The notes beneath the pieces are model-generated. The model saw only the letters and a program-made list of their open reading frames with translations. It did no database searches and was not told the DNA's origin. The position numbers and the translations under genes were made by a program. DNA of 64,000 nucleotides from positions 25,127,628 to 25,191,627 of the forward strand of contig NC_088305.1 in assembly GCF_032854445.1 (NCBI RefSeq), written 5' to 3'. Positions within the stretch are counted from its first letter, which is position 1. Every line of letters begins with the position of its first letter. This DNA comes from Liolophura sinensis. Taxonomy: Eukaryota > Mollusca > Polyplacophora > Chitonida > Chitonidae. Below, in pieces: positions 12,401-27,400 of this stretch.

Positions 12401-15400
12401 ATCTCAATCAGGGCTATCTCTGAGCTATCTCAATCAGGGCTATCTCTGAGCTATCTCAATAAAGCACTGATTCACAATATTTTAAATCAAGATCAGCAGA
12501 CAGTACATACGCAGTACATTTTTGAAATAACGGTTAGTTTTGACACAAAAGCCTCAAACTTCCTGATTTGAAATAAAAATTGAACAGAGTTAAAAGGATC
12601 AAGATACGGAGCCGTAAAAGTGACGCGGTGAAAAATAAATTGGGAAGAGAATAAAAAAAAAACAAGTTGAAAAAAATTTATGGGAGAGAAAAAAATTGGG
12701 GTCGAGAAAATCGTCTTTTTTTTCTTACAGTATAGTTCTGTATAGTTCATCATTATTGCAGAGTTGCAGCTGATAATGGTGTGTTTTTAAAACAGATTGG
12801 ATTTGACCTGTGTAGCCCATCGGGATCATTGTAATCCTTGGTCTTGATTTAAAAACACAATTTATTTATCTAACCCTAGTAAAAAATATGCAGTTACTAG
12901 TGACAGACGCTCGTCGTTGGCAGTGATATTGACTGTTTGATGCCAAACGACCTGTGATTGACATATTAAATCGGGCCCGAGACTTTGAAACTTGGCTTTG
13001 AAAGCCCGATGGATTAAAAAAAGATTTTCTGTTCCAAAAATTGTTTTTCACCATGTCACCTTTATGGCTAATTTACTTTATTTTCTAAATAAATTCACCT
13101 TTTCTTAATTTCATAAATGGTATTCCCGAGTAAAATATGGTAGGGTAACCTCTACACAAGTTCTGTTACCTGAATTTATTTTTTCATGACTTATTCACTT
13201 ATTTATTTCAATCTTGTTTAACGTCATAATTTTTCACCCATACGATGGCGACTATTTCATGTGCGGAGGAAATCTGAGTGCATGCAACGTAAACCACTGA
13301 CCTTTGGCAAGTTACTGACGTACATGTACAGATACACCAAACTGGTGGAAGACAAGTAGTTGTCTTCAAAGAACGCTAGCTTGCGCCAATGGAAAGAATC
13401 ACAGAAGTTTTGTGGATGGCCCATTGTAACCAAAGCCACAGAAGCATGGAAATCATGTTATAAGCATGAGTTGGCTTTCCGGCTGAAAAACAAGCTTCAG
13501 TTGTGTGAAAGTTATAGTGTGGCCCATGAAATAATGAATGTTACCGTATAGCTCTTTGGCAGGGAGGAAATGCCAGCTTGGTTGATGGCGACAACTTCAA
13601 ACCTCACAGAGAGGCCTGAGACTTCCTGTTTGGGCACCTTGATGACACAATGGTTAATGAAGACGCTGTTCTCTCTTAGGAAACAGTTATCGCTGTCCGT
13701 AGGCACACAGTAACACACCTTGCGGTCAGAGCACACTGACATTCGCTTGCGACGCGAGGACGTCTGAGTGAAGAAAACATAAAACTTATCTCCTGGGTTC
13801 ATTTCGAGGAATACATGAAACATATAACTTTAATTCCTTAATATGTAAAAATAATCCAGTATTTTCCAGTCTTGCTTTTTCTAAGAGAAATGGGGTTGCC
13901 TTATAATTACAATTTCCCTAGGACCCAGAAATAAAGTAGCCTGGTCTGGTGACATCAACGTTGATAACTGTCAAACACAACATTTTTGAAAGTGTCCGCT
14001 ATGCTCGTCCCGCATTTACAGTGAGATCATTTATGACGCCATTTTCGAAAATTTTAGATCATTGATGAAAAACATGCATAACATGCAGGAGAAATTTTAA
14101 AATATGAAATATGCCAAAACAAAAACAACAAAACAAAATGTGCAAAGAAAGCCCAATTTGCCACTTGTATTAGTTCATCAAAATTCAGTTCTATTAACAA
14201 TTGTTCAAACACTGATTACCATAATCCCCGACAGCGAAAAATAAGCTGGATCTGCTTCACCACTAATGGTTTTATGTGCCTTGGTGGACCTTAATTTAAA
14301 TCAACATTCATCTACACTTGAAAAGCTATTATTGTTCTTCTTGTGGCAAGACTTCCGACCACGCCGTCTTGGCCTGACATTCAAGATTTCTGACCTAAAA
14401 TAAGGCAGAAGAAGTTGATTGCAGCGAGCAGCGCATGTACTGTTGGGTTTTTCAAGAAGTTTGTCAGCTCACCTGATTAAATCGATTATTTGAAAAGTCT
14501 TCGCCGTACATAAAGCCTGTCTGGTTATTGATGACCCTCCATCGGAGTTTGTTCACTCCGCTCTCCAGGTCTTCAGAGATCAAGGTTACTCTAAAAACAT
14601 AACACAGAGACACATCAAACCTACGTTGAACATTTCTTTCCTGTCGGCAGACACACATCGACACAATATATGGTGGGTACAATGCACTGTGGATCCATAC
14701 GATAAATGGACGCTATAATGCAATGTGGATCCATACAATACATGGTAGAATAATGCACTTTGGATCCATACGATATATAGTGCGTATAATGTACTGTATA
14801 ATGTACTGTGAATCCATACCACATATATTGGGTATAATGTACTGTGGTTCCATACACTATATGTTGGGTATAAAGCACTATAGATCCATACAATATATGT
14901 TGAGTATAAAGCACTACGGATCCTTACAATATATGTTGGGTATAAAGCACTGTGAATCAATACGATATGTGGTGGGCACAATGTACTGAGGATCCATACG
15001 ATATATTGTCGCATAATGCACTCAGGATCCATCCGATATATAGTGGGTATATTGCAGTGAGGATCCATACGATATACGCTGAATAGTATGCACTGTGGAC
15101 TCTTAGAATATATTGCAGGTATAATGCACTGTGGATCCATCCGATATATAGTGGGTATATTGCAGTGAGGATCCATACGATATATGCTGAATAGTATGCA
15201 CTGTGGACTCTTAAAATATATGGCAGGTATAATGCACTGTGGATCCATACGATATATGGTGGGTATAATGCACTGTGGATCCATACGATATATGGTAGGT
15301 ATAATGCACTGTGGATCAATACCACATATAGAGGATCTGTGGATCGATACGATATATAGTGGGTATAATGTACTGTGGATTCATACATTATATGAGGGGG

Positions 15401-18400
15401 CATAACGCACTGTGGATCCATACCACATAAGGAGGGCAGAATGCACTGTGGATTCATACGATGTATGGAAGGTATAATGCGCTGTGGTTCCTTACGATAT
15501 ATGGTAGGTATAATGCACTATGGATCAATACGATATATAGCGCGTAAAATGTACTGTGGATCCATACGATATGCAGTGGATATACTGCACTGTGGATTCA
15601 TACGATATATGGAGGGTATAATGCACTGTGGATCCATACCATTTATGGTTGCTATAATGCACTGTGGATCCATTCCACTTATTGTTGGTATAATGCACTG
15701 TGGATCCATATGATACATAGTAGATGTAATGCAGTGTGGATCCATACAATACATTTTGGTATAATGTACTGTGGATCCATACAATATATTGTGGGTACAA
15801 TGCCTCGTGGACCCATAAGATATAATGCACTGTCGATCCACACGATATTATGATGATGGAGATATTGAACGTGGTAGATATAATGCTCGTGGTTAACGTA
15901 AAGCAGGTGGCGAATATAACGGATAGGGGATATAATGCAGGTGGTGGATGTAATGCAGGTGGTGGATAAAATGCAGGTGGTGGATGTAATGCAGGTGGTG
16001 AACATAATTCAAGTGGTGATATAATGCACATGGTGAATATAATGCAAGTGGTGGGTATTATGCATGTGGTGGATATAATGCACGTGGGAAAATAATTCAC
16101 GTGATGCAGATAAGGCAGGTGATGGATATAATGCAGGCGATGGATATCATGGAGATAATGTACGTGGTGGATATAATGCACGAAGTGGAGACTATTTACG
16201 TGTTGAATATAAATCTCGTGGTGGATATAACACACAGGCGAGATTCATGCGCTGTCAGTGCTAGTGGGTTGAGGAAACGGCATGACCGTCATTAATATTC
16301 CAAGGCGAACGTTGTTGAAGGCGAAATTAAACGAAGATTTGCGGGCAAAGAAAATGACAAATTCACTTACCGACTAGAAAAGGGGTGTTCAGTTGAGTTC
16401 ATGTTGAGCTGAAAGCCACCTGATTGTTCTACAGTTGGCATGGTGTCGTCGAAATGTACTCTCGTTACGTCTGTCTTGCGCGTATTTTTCACATCCCACG
16501 CTGTCACCCATATGCAGATTGTGTCCCCAGATTCGCGTTTAACGTTGAAAACGTCTGTTTCATCCGTCAGAATCTTTGAAAATGCGTCTGTAGGATCGTC
16601 GCAGTTTTCAATATAACCTTGATACCGTTTGTATGCTCTCTCGAAGCGGATGATTCCGTGAACGTTCTTAATACCTAGCACAGTTCTCTGCCCGTCGTGG
16701 TCATCGAGAGCGTACTCGACCTCCTTCCGGAAATTTATTCTGTCATCTTCAATCTTGGGAAATGGCGACACGGGATTCAGTAGGTAATTTTTTTCATGGA
16801 ACCTGTTAGCGAAATGATTTGTCCATCTCACCTCGATGTTGTTCGTCAAACTTACCTGCCAAAGGTGACCGGACATGTTTGAAGCACTGGACACAAAGAG
16901 TTGCGCCCCTTCGTCCGTGTTGATCTCCACGGCGTGGATTGGGTCGTAGAGAAAGAGACGTCTGGCGTACCGCGAGTTGTTGGCCAGGTCATTGACCTCT
17001 AATACGATAGAGTACATACCTGGAAGGGATGGTATGTAAGACAACTGGTCCTGACCATTGTCCACTTCGACAGTGTGAATCGGATCTCCGTGCTCTGTTA
17101 GATTTCTTGATGGGTTCGCCATCAGTTGAAACACTTCGATAACATACTTGCGCACGCCAGAGTTAGGGTCTTTCCATCCATTCCAGCTGACCGTGATTTC
17201 GTCCTATAGACGATATATAAAATTATAGACGATATATGAGATTATACACGTCACGCTGTCAGCATGAGGCAGATTGAAGGGTCTACCTATACATTTATTT
17301 ATTTATTAATTGGATTGGTGTTTTATGCCTAACTCAAGAATATTTCACTTATACGACGGGGGAGAGCATTATGGTGGGTGGAAACCGGGCACAGCCCGGT
17401 GGAAACCCATGACCATCCGCAGGTTGGTGAGATACCTTCCCACTTACGGCCGGAGAAGAAGCCAGCATGAGCTGGACTTGAACTCACAGCGACCGCATTG
17501 GTGTCTACCTATATACAGCACATAAAAGCCGATAGAGCAATGTAATAATAATTGCACTACACTAAGTTTAACTGAAAGTGTGTTGTCTGAGTGTACGCTA
17601 GAATGTATTCTCTTATTATAACACAATATTGTGGGATATTTAGCCAAATTTTTCTGTTAGTCTAAGAAAAAGTCTATGATGAATTATCATTCCCTGAAGA
17701 CAGATAACAGATATTCTGTAAAATTTAAGACATCTATTTTTTGCGTGTATACCACCAGAAAGTGCTACCCATAGTAAAATATTATTACATTACCCATGAT
17801 GTAGTGACTATTACTCGGTGGCCTTGGCTGAGTGCATTCTGCCCATTATGCAATATATGTTACACTGTGGGTAAGCCTGACCTACGCATGTTTCTGAGCA
17901 TTGCATCAAGGTGCCCTTTTTGTAACACACAGCACCCAACATGGAATCGGTTCTCAAATCTGCTATTTACATCTTCCCCAGATCATACCAGGGATGTCCT
18001 GCCCTTGCAACTTTGAAAACACCTTTTACAATAAGAACAACGGACATTTTTTATTTCGATAAAGCTCTACTTTATTACCTGGGCCTAATAATGTGAAAGA
18101 ACCGTTTCAGAGTACTCAAACTCAAAAGCATATTAAAATAAACCAGTTTGGACTACACCCGTTTAGGTTTGACAAATTTCCAATTTCAAGACCTTTTAGA
18201 ACCTGGTATTAACATACCAGAGATATATTCCCTGATACCAATAGTAAAATACATGAATCTTCAAATATATTTGTTTAATGGTTGGATATGCTGCCAGGAG
18301 ATAAAAAGAATGTTCAGCCCCGGGCGAGGTACCAGGGAAACAAATTCTAAAGCCGAGGAAAAATCAGCAGAAGCTGGATTTGATCATGATTCCTAACTGG

Positions 18401-21400
18401 TCAACAACTCCGATCCATATCGACGACCAACACTTTAGATCACTGAGCCAGCAGTGAACACTGCCTGGAACAGATACTTAATCATCTAAAAGCAGAATTC
18501 TATTTTTACACAAATATATTAGTGTAGAAGTAAATAAATAGTGTTATATAATGGGCCCCAAGTGTGTATAAATACCCATAGTGTAATAAAACATAATAAT
18601 TACATTATAGACAGCATAACTGTTATATTACGGATTTTTTTTTTATCCTAGAAGCGTCTACACCGAGGCAGCGAGGTAGCGAATAGGTAGCTAGCTGTTT
18701 CCCTATTTTGATCCTTATTGCTTGGAGGTTGTGAACTATGATTTGATGATGACAGTTATACAATGGAGCGCTCATGATTTGGGCCTACAGCGCTTCTTCA
18801 CATTTTTTTAACCCTGTACAAACTGCTAAGAAAAAATTTTCAGAAGATTTATTACTTATTTATTTATTTATTTATTTAATTGATTGGTGTTTTACTCCGC
18901 ACCCAAGAAAATTTTCCTTATACGACGGTGGAAGGAAACCAAGCAGAGCCGGTTACTGGTTACTGCCAGACGTTCCCACGTGCGGCCGAAGAGGAAAGCC
19001 AACATGAGGTGGAATTGAACTCTTAGCAACCGCATTGGGGAGAGCAGCCCCTCCCCGTCCCCCCCCCCCCCCCCACCCATCCACCCAGGACAGCTGTGTG
19101 GGATTTCCGTGTCAAACGCCAGCTTACCTCGATTATGTCATTACCGCCCATGAGGTACAACGGTTTCTCATTTGAACACGAATGGCTCAGGTAACAATGG
19201 GTCGGAGGTTTTAAATCAAACAGGACTGTCAGAGTCTTCGTGATGGTGTTTCCCGTAAACATCGTTTTCCCTTCACTCTGAATAGTCCGAAATCCACCAT
19301 TCTTTGCAGTTACGTTGATTTCAAGCCTGCGTGGAAATAATGAGAACGTGAAAAAAAAATGAAAAAAAAAATGTTATGACAATTTTTTTTTCGAACAATG
19401 TTTTATTGCAATTACTTGAACATGTATATATGTGCGATATGAGATTGGCATACACTTACGCCAACAGCAATGTTCTTCTGCAGGCCTTCATATAGAACCT
19501 GACGGCCAGAAGAAACTTTACCACTCCGTGAGTTAAATTTAACCGGCCTTTTCAGCAAATTAATACCAAATTATTGTAGGAAGACATTTTACGAAGAATA
19601 TCCTCATGTGTAACAAGTGTCATATACGCCCACACGAATTGTTTTGAGACGACGAAGAAAGTTTTAAAAATCACGTGACCCATGGATGCCCGCAACTACA
19701 CATGTAATAAGTGTATAAAAACGTCACACACAGTGTGCTGGGCTTGCACACTGACTAAAAACCACCAAAGTAATGCCTCGATTGACTCCAGAACAACGCG
19801 AGCGGGCCCTGGGTATGGTATCCATGGGAGCCACCCATTCACAAATTGCAAGGCCCTTCGACTGCTCTCGTGTAACTGTGCCAGACTTGAAGCAACGTGA
19901 CAGACAGACATACGGGACAGGCATCGGGCAGGCCATCATCAATCAATGCATTAGGTCACCGGGTCAGTCCAGGAGACTCATGGCTCACGGAATTAGGGCC
20001 TGTCGACCATTCAGAGGGCAGTTGTTGACAGCCGAACATCGTCGCGAGAGGTTGCGATGGGCTCGAATTGCACGCCTTTGGCAGCGACGTGATTGGCAAC
20101 GTGTTGTTTTCACGGATGAAAGCCGCCTCTGCCTGTTCCGAGCCGATGGCAGACAGCGAAATTCTACGTCCTGTTGTCCTGCCATTCCTTCAACAGCAGC
20201 CACGTGGTGTCCTGTACCAGCATGACAACGCCAGACCCCATACAGCTCGAGTTGTGCAGAACTTCCTGGGCGCCAACAACGTCAACGTCTTGCCATGGCC
20301 TGCACGTTCCCCAAACATGTCCCCCATAGAGCACCTTTGGAATATCATGGGTCGTCGAGTAAGACAACGGCCACACCTTGAAACCAACCGGCAAAAACTG
20401 GCGTTCGCTCTCCAAGATGAATGGCAACAAATCCCACGCCATCTCATCAGACGACTGACTTTTTCTATGCGTCGGAGTTTTTGCATACAATGAAGCAAAG
20501 GGTGGCCACAAGCGATATTGATTGGTTTTGATATTGACTGATTTTAAAAATAATCAGCTTTTTGTATACTCTTGTTAGCCAAGATGGAATGGCTATTTTT
20601 CTACCCCTGTTCACTTGTAAAATGATTTGAGGGCTGCTTTGTTTGTTCTTACTCAAGACTTTCAATATCTAAAGTCATTGGTCTTTTCAATATATCATAA
20701 TCTTCAGTCATCCTGTTTTTTTGCTTTGGCAACATTGATTTGAACTCTTTGTAAAGTTTCTTTTGGCCGTCAGTTTAAGTACATGTAGTCCTACATGTAA
20801 TTTAATTCAAAACGGATCCCAGGTTACATACATATATAACAAAATATCCGTATACATGGATTATCTGATCTCCGAGTCGAAGTTACTCACATGATTTCAA
20901 GCTTTTATTATAATTATAATTATTGTTATAGTTATAGTTATAATTATAATTATCAAAGCGTCATGTCCAACAGTCGTCTACCATTCGTACACAAGCACAC
21001 ATGGTAGCTAAAAGTTTTTTTTATGAAACTGAAACGCCAAATTAAGACATCTGTAGTTCTATCTTTTCATTAATTATCATCGAATCTCTGTCCCGTTAAG
21101 GTAATATCAAGCGACAAATCATACGTTACATAGCTCCTATGGTCGTATGTAACGCTTTTACAATGCAGCGATAGATCTGACCATTTCTGCTGACTCGAAT
21201 GTTTTTTCTTTCTTTACCACAGTCAGGCCATACCAAAGAATTGCTGCTGCCTTGTGTGGCAATCAGCATTGAGAGATCAGAGCAAGGAAACATTACTGGT
21301 TATACTGATATCAGTACAGTATGACTGCGTAGGCTTCCATGTCTGGTGTCTTCTACATGATACAGCGGCGGCGGTGGTATTTTGGATACTGCCATGAACT

Positions 21401-24400
21401 TGCCACAAGAAAATACAGCATACATACGCACAGTTAATGACACCTTGTCATCATATGATGTAAAACCCCAAGCATACAAATGTATATGCATTCTTGTTCG
21501 TCAAGCAGTTATATCATTGCTACAACATTTATCTGATCACTTGTCAATATGGGATCCTTTCCATGACGAACGCGGCGAGATCACAAAAAGCTCAGTAGTT
21601 CTGGTTAAGGTATGACGAAAATTTATGTATTCTTGGCTGATAAAACTCAGCCCCCATGTCGTATCAAAACACACACATATCAAGACATATTTAGGGTCAT
21701 CTGTGGTGGTATCTTCCATATGTGGATGTGAAAATAGAGATAAAATACTTGTTTATGTAGACGTTAAGATAAATCCATGGGTGGATTTTAGGATTGGAGG
21801 ACGATACTTAACATATCACGATCGTCTATACGGTAGTCAAAAGGCACTTGGACCGTGCAGTTGTGGATGCCTGTCTCCGGATTCTTCCAGCTTACAGTTG
21901 GTTTGCAGTCTGCGCTTTGTCCTTTTTTGATGACCCAACCTGCCCCTGGAAGGAATGCCATTAATTACGATATGACCACTGATAACACTTAGCTGCGTCG
22001 TTTTCTACTAAATTCCATTTAAAGTTGTAAAGCTGATTTATATGATTAATTAATATTCTGATCATGCATAACTATGAACAGGATGAAACTGACAACAGTT
22101 AAAAATGCCAAGTAGCTGTATTAACATTTTTTTATTTATTTATTTATTTATTTGATTGGTGCATACTCTAGAATATTTCACTTACATGACGGCGGCCAGC
22201 ATTATGGTAAACCGGGCAGACCCGGGGGAAACCCACGACCAACTGCAGGTGGTTGCCAGACCTGCCAGATGGGAAGCCAACATGAGTTGCATTTGAACTC
22301 ACAGCGACCACATAGGTGAGAGGCTGCTATATTAAAAATAAGTTTCACTATTAACTGAGGGCGTGCGTGGCTCTTTTGGTTAGCGCGTTGGAGCGGCGTA
22401 ATGACCAAGGAGCCTTTCACCAATGCGGTCGCTGTGAGTTCAGGTCCAGCTCATACTGTCTTCCTCTGCCGATAACCTGCGAATGCTCGTGGGTTTCCCC
22501 GATTTTCCCCCACTATAATGCTGGTCGTCATCATATAAGTGTAATATTCTTGGGTATGGCGTAAAATCAAATAAATAAATACATTTTTAACTGCACTGTA
22601 CTGAAGGGAGAAATCAACAAACACTGCTGTATAAGATTAAAAGTTTTACTGACCTCCAATCTGCAATTTCTTGTGCGACACTTTCGCCTTTCCCTCGACT
22701 ATTCCAAATTCTGCCTCCTGAATGTAGGACGGCTTCATTGGCAAATCTGTTGTAGAGTCATGAAAACTCTCCCAGTGAATGACAATGGAGTTGAACCGTT
22801 TAAGATTCGTCCAGAATTTATCACTCTCCACACCGGTTAAGTTTGTCGCATCCACTTCAAGACTGTAGATTTTACGAGCACTTTCTCTGTCCAGCTCATA
22901 AAGAGTAGCCTTGGTAGTTGTCAGTTTAGGTCTCTCGTTGGGGGCTGCATGTGGTAAAAAAGGATAAAGTTACACACAGTGTTATTATCGCTTTCTTCTT
23001 TATTATTGCTTGTTTGCTCAAACTGTACCTTGCTTTCCTGATTATTTCAGTCATATCACGGCAGGATATCTTTGCAAATGTGCGCAGGCATGTGGTGGAG
23101 TGGAGCAAGACAGATGTGTACAGGTTTGTGTTGGAGGGGGAATGAGATAGACGTGCACTGGTTTGTTGTCAGGTGGGGAGAACGAGACAGATGTGCACAA
23201 GATTGTAGGGGGGGGGGGGTTACGAGACAGATGTGCACAGGTTTGTTGTGGGGGGGGGTACGAGACAGATGTGCACAAGGTTGTGGTAGTGGGGAGGGGG
23301 GGAGGGAACAGACAGATGTACACAGGTTTATATCTGTCAGAAACAGGCCTGAGGTATAATAGATTATGTGTGCATGTATCAAGTCTAGCTCCTGCTGGCT
23401 TCCTCTCCGGTCGTGGGAAGGTTTTCCAGCAGCCCATGGATGGTCAGGAGTTAACCCTGGGTTTCTCTACACGTCGTATACGTGAAATGTTTTGGGATAC
23501 GGTGTCAAACACCAATCAAGTAAATTACTAAATAAATGTGAGGGAGGAATTTTGAGAGAGTACCACCGCTTTTCGTCAACTACGTAAAAAACCTACAGAA
23601 AAGATAATCCTTGGCATTAAGCTCCAGAACTGCACTCTCATTGTTATTTACCCTTTACTATATCTTTTGTTCATCTATTTTTCTAACATTTGTGATCATT
23701 TATGTCAGACTAACAGTATTATCGTTATTACGAATTACACTTTCTGAACATAGCAGGGAATTCTAGTGCTGAAAACTGTGAAAACACCAAGCTTTCACTT
23801 TCACTTTCACTTGGCCCAGATATTGATATGTAAAAGCATATTAAATACTAAACCTGCTGCTGAGCCACTGGATGTTTCTGTACAAGTGTATTGGTTACTG
23901 TGTTTTTAAAATCGTAAATATATGCTAATCTAATAACGGTATTGTCTAATATAATTTTGAACCACCTGATGTTTTGATAAAATACATACGCAAAATATCG
24001 CATGAGCTTCCACCGTAGCCTGTGGAACACTGACAATTTCCATTCTTGGGGTTGCACAAACCCGGGTAACACGGCTTTTTCCATGAACACTGGGCTAAAA
24101 CCACAAAACCAGATACACCTTATTAATTTCATCTACATTACGGGTTTGGGTACAGTAACAAAACATCCTATAGAGTGGAGTTCGGCATGCAGCTGGATAG
24201 TTTCCTCTTTGGATGAGCTTATCAATAAAATCAAGGCGATGAAGAATAAGAACCTCTGTTTCCTTCGTATAATGTAGGCTGACTCTCAGACGGGCAAACT
24301 ATAGTGTGAGGGTAGTTTGCTTATCTACTAGTATTTTATTGTTGAGGATCTTTTTTTTCTTTTTTCTACCTTATGATTCAGTCCGGTAAAGATTTATGGT

Positions 24401-27400
24401 TGGCAGAAACCGGTAGGCCTATGCCCAAAGTAAACCGGTATGTACAAAGTAAACCGGTATGCCCAAAGTAAACCGGTATGCCCAAAGTAGTCCACCGCCC
24501 ATTGCCAGGTACAGGAAACGTGGTGATAAGTCTAACATTCTAATGAACAAGCGAATTTTGGTACCGTGACACGTTAATAATGGCCTAAATAATACACGTC
24601 TATATGGCACTAGCCTGACACAAAGAGACAACGGCCTGATGGAAGAAGACACTAACAAGACAGGAGACACCGAACTCAAAGAAGGTGACACTAGCCTGAC
24701 ACAAAGAGACAACGGTCTGATGGAAGAAGACACTAACAAGACAGGAGACACCGAACTCATAGAAGGCGACACTAGCATCATACAAAGGGACAACGGCCTG
24801 ACGGAAGAAGACACTAACAAGACAGGAGACACCGAACTCGTAGAAGGCGACACTAGCCTGACACAAAGAGACAACGGCCTGATGGAAGAAGACACTAACA
24901 AGACAGGAGACACCGAAATCATAGAAGGTGACACTAGCATCATACAAAGGGACAAAGGCCTGATGGAAGAAGACACTAACAAGACAGGAGACACCGAACT
25001 CATAGAAGGCGACACTAGCCTGACACAAAGAGACAACGGCCTGATGAAAGAAGACACTAACAAGACAGGAGACACCGAACTCATAGAAGGTGACACTAGC
25101 CTGACACAAAGAGACAACGGCCTGACGGAAGAAGACACTAACAAGACAGGAGACACCGAACTCATAGAAGGCGACACTAGCATCATACAAAGGGACAAAG
25201 GCCTGATGGAAGTAGACACTAACAAGACAGGAGACACCGAACTCATAGAAGGCGACACTAGCCTGACACAAAGAGACAACGGCCTGATGGAAGAAGACAC
25301 TAACAAGACAGGAGACACCGAACTCATACAAGGCGACACTAGCGTCATACAAAGGGACAACGGCCTGATGGAAGAAGACACTGGCCTGATACAATGAGAC
25401 ACCGGCCCGATGCAAGGAGAAAGTAACCTGATACAGGAAGACACCGGCCTGATACAAGTAGACAACGGTCTGATACAAGCAGACGCAGGCCTCACAGAAG
25501 GAGACACCGGCCTGATACATAGAGACCCCAGCCTCATAAAACGAGACACTGTCGTGATACAAGGAGACACTGTCCTGATATAAGGAGACACTGTCCTGAA
25601 AAAAGAAGACACTTGCCCCACACAAGGAGACACCGGCCAATACAAGGAGACACGGGCCTCATACAAGAAGACACCGGCCCATACAAGGAGACACCGGCCT
25701 CATACAATGAGACACTAAATACAATGACGTTTCTAAGTAATTGTAACCAAGTAGGGGCTTACTCTTTCTGTAAGAGCACAAGGTACGAGTTACACAGCAT
25801 GCTATTTCCGTTTTTCCTAATTCGCCGTAGTCATGGTCGCATCAAAATTCAAGACTTAAAAGCTGTTATTTACGGTTAGTTACCAGGCGCCTCATAAGAC
25901 AATTGCTGTAGCGTTTGAGCATTTTTCCAGCTCTTCTTCCAATAACTATGGTTACTGTATTCGCTTTCTCTTCTTTTGAACCTTTAACCTTGCTTGGAAC
26001 AAAAACATCATTTAATATGCAAGGGGCCTCCGTGGCTCAGTTAGTTAGTGCGCTAGACCCAGGAGCGTGATGACCCAGGAGTCTCTCACTAATGCGGTCG
26101 CTGTGAGTTCAAGTCCAGCTCATGCTGGCTTCCTATCCGGCCGTACGTGGGAAGGTGTGCCAACAACCTCCGGATGGTCGTTGGTTTCCCCCGTGCTGTG
26201 TCCGGTTTCCACCCACCGTAATGCTGCCGCCGTCGTATAAGTGAAATATCCTTGAGTACGGCGTAAAACACCAATTAAATAAATAATTTAATATGCAAAA
26301 CATCTGTACATTTGTGGTAGGTTTTGTGACACATACAAAGAGATCAGATTCGTGACGTGGAACAAGGAGCTACGTTTATACAGTGGCTCCTGTTGTTCAC
26401 GACAAATTACCTGGATTATTTATCCAATATCTAAATATCTGATTATTTTACAAGGGCATTTCACGCTGCGCGCTTGCCGTTTGTAACATTTATGTTCACT
26501 TTAAATTTTAAGCAGATTCACAGAGAGGTGAACACTAAGCAAGATCAAGGCTAAACAACTATATGTTAGAAACAGAATTCTGAATTTTACAAGCATCTTT
26601 GTTTTGCGAATTGTTCTACTCACGTGTACCACAGGTTGCTCCTTTGTAGCCTAGTTTACACTGACATACATTCGGTTGTTTGCACGTGCCCCCATTCAAA
26701 CAGCCAGACGAGCAAATAGCTGCAGAAAAACACAAACGTAAATAAAATAATAAATAACGACAAAAATAAAAGTCATGTTTTGTTTGTAGCTCCTCTCACA
26801 CGCTGTGGTCATAAAAGATAAAAGACCAAAAACACAGTATTCGTGTCATTACAAGCGTTGTTTTTTTTTTTGTCTGAAAACATTGGAAACAATGGACAAC
26901 TAGAAGAATTGAGAAATTATGGAAGTCTTAGCCTTAGTTATTACCCTTTCTTATCACAGTAGCCGTTGTCACCGAAACCAACAAACTATCGTTTGTGTAC
27001 CTCAGCAGATTCTTCGAAGAGCAGACTATCGTTAAATAAAGCTAGTACGCATCATCCAACAATATGACGTGTACTAGCTTTAAGGATTTCTTACATTTGT
27101 TTAAGGATTGACCGCGTAGCTACGAATCCACGTTGTGGTTCATAAAACAGTTTATACAGGGTTTTGTTGTTGTTGTTTTTTTGTTTGTTGTTTTTTTTGT
27201 TTATACCCCAATAAACCTAAAAAAAAAACATGACAGTCATTTCTTGTAATTGAATTTAACAATGTGGCTACACACTTAAAATAGTTTTCTTGGTTGTCTT
27301 TGATTTTCGTAAAATGTCTTCAATGAGAAATTTCATTTTTCCCATCTGTATATCAGGGAATGAAAATGTAGAGCGAATTCAAGCAGTGTATTCATGTAGA

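Noticed and set aside
14586..16235. ORFs of 232, 236 and 166 codons in the satellite array
   Set aside because: Repeat artefact of the 36-bp and 18-bp units; they lie in an intron and have no splice or start logic.
24419..25666. 415- and 346-codon minus-strand ORFs and the 252-codon plus-strand ORF
   Set aside because: They are read through an 81-bp tandem repeat whose length is a multiple of three. All frames are equally open and the products are simple repeats.
26028..26289. tRNA gene with A and B boxes
   Set aside because: The head is only tRNA-like and is followed by the conserved SINE body and tail; the same unit recurs about 20 times.
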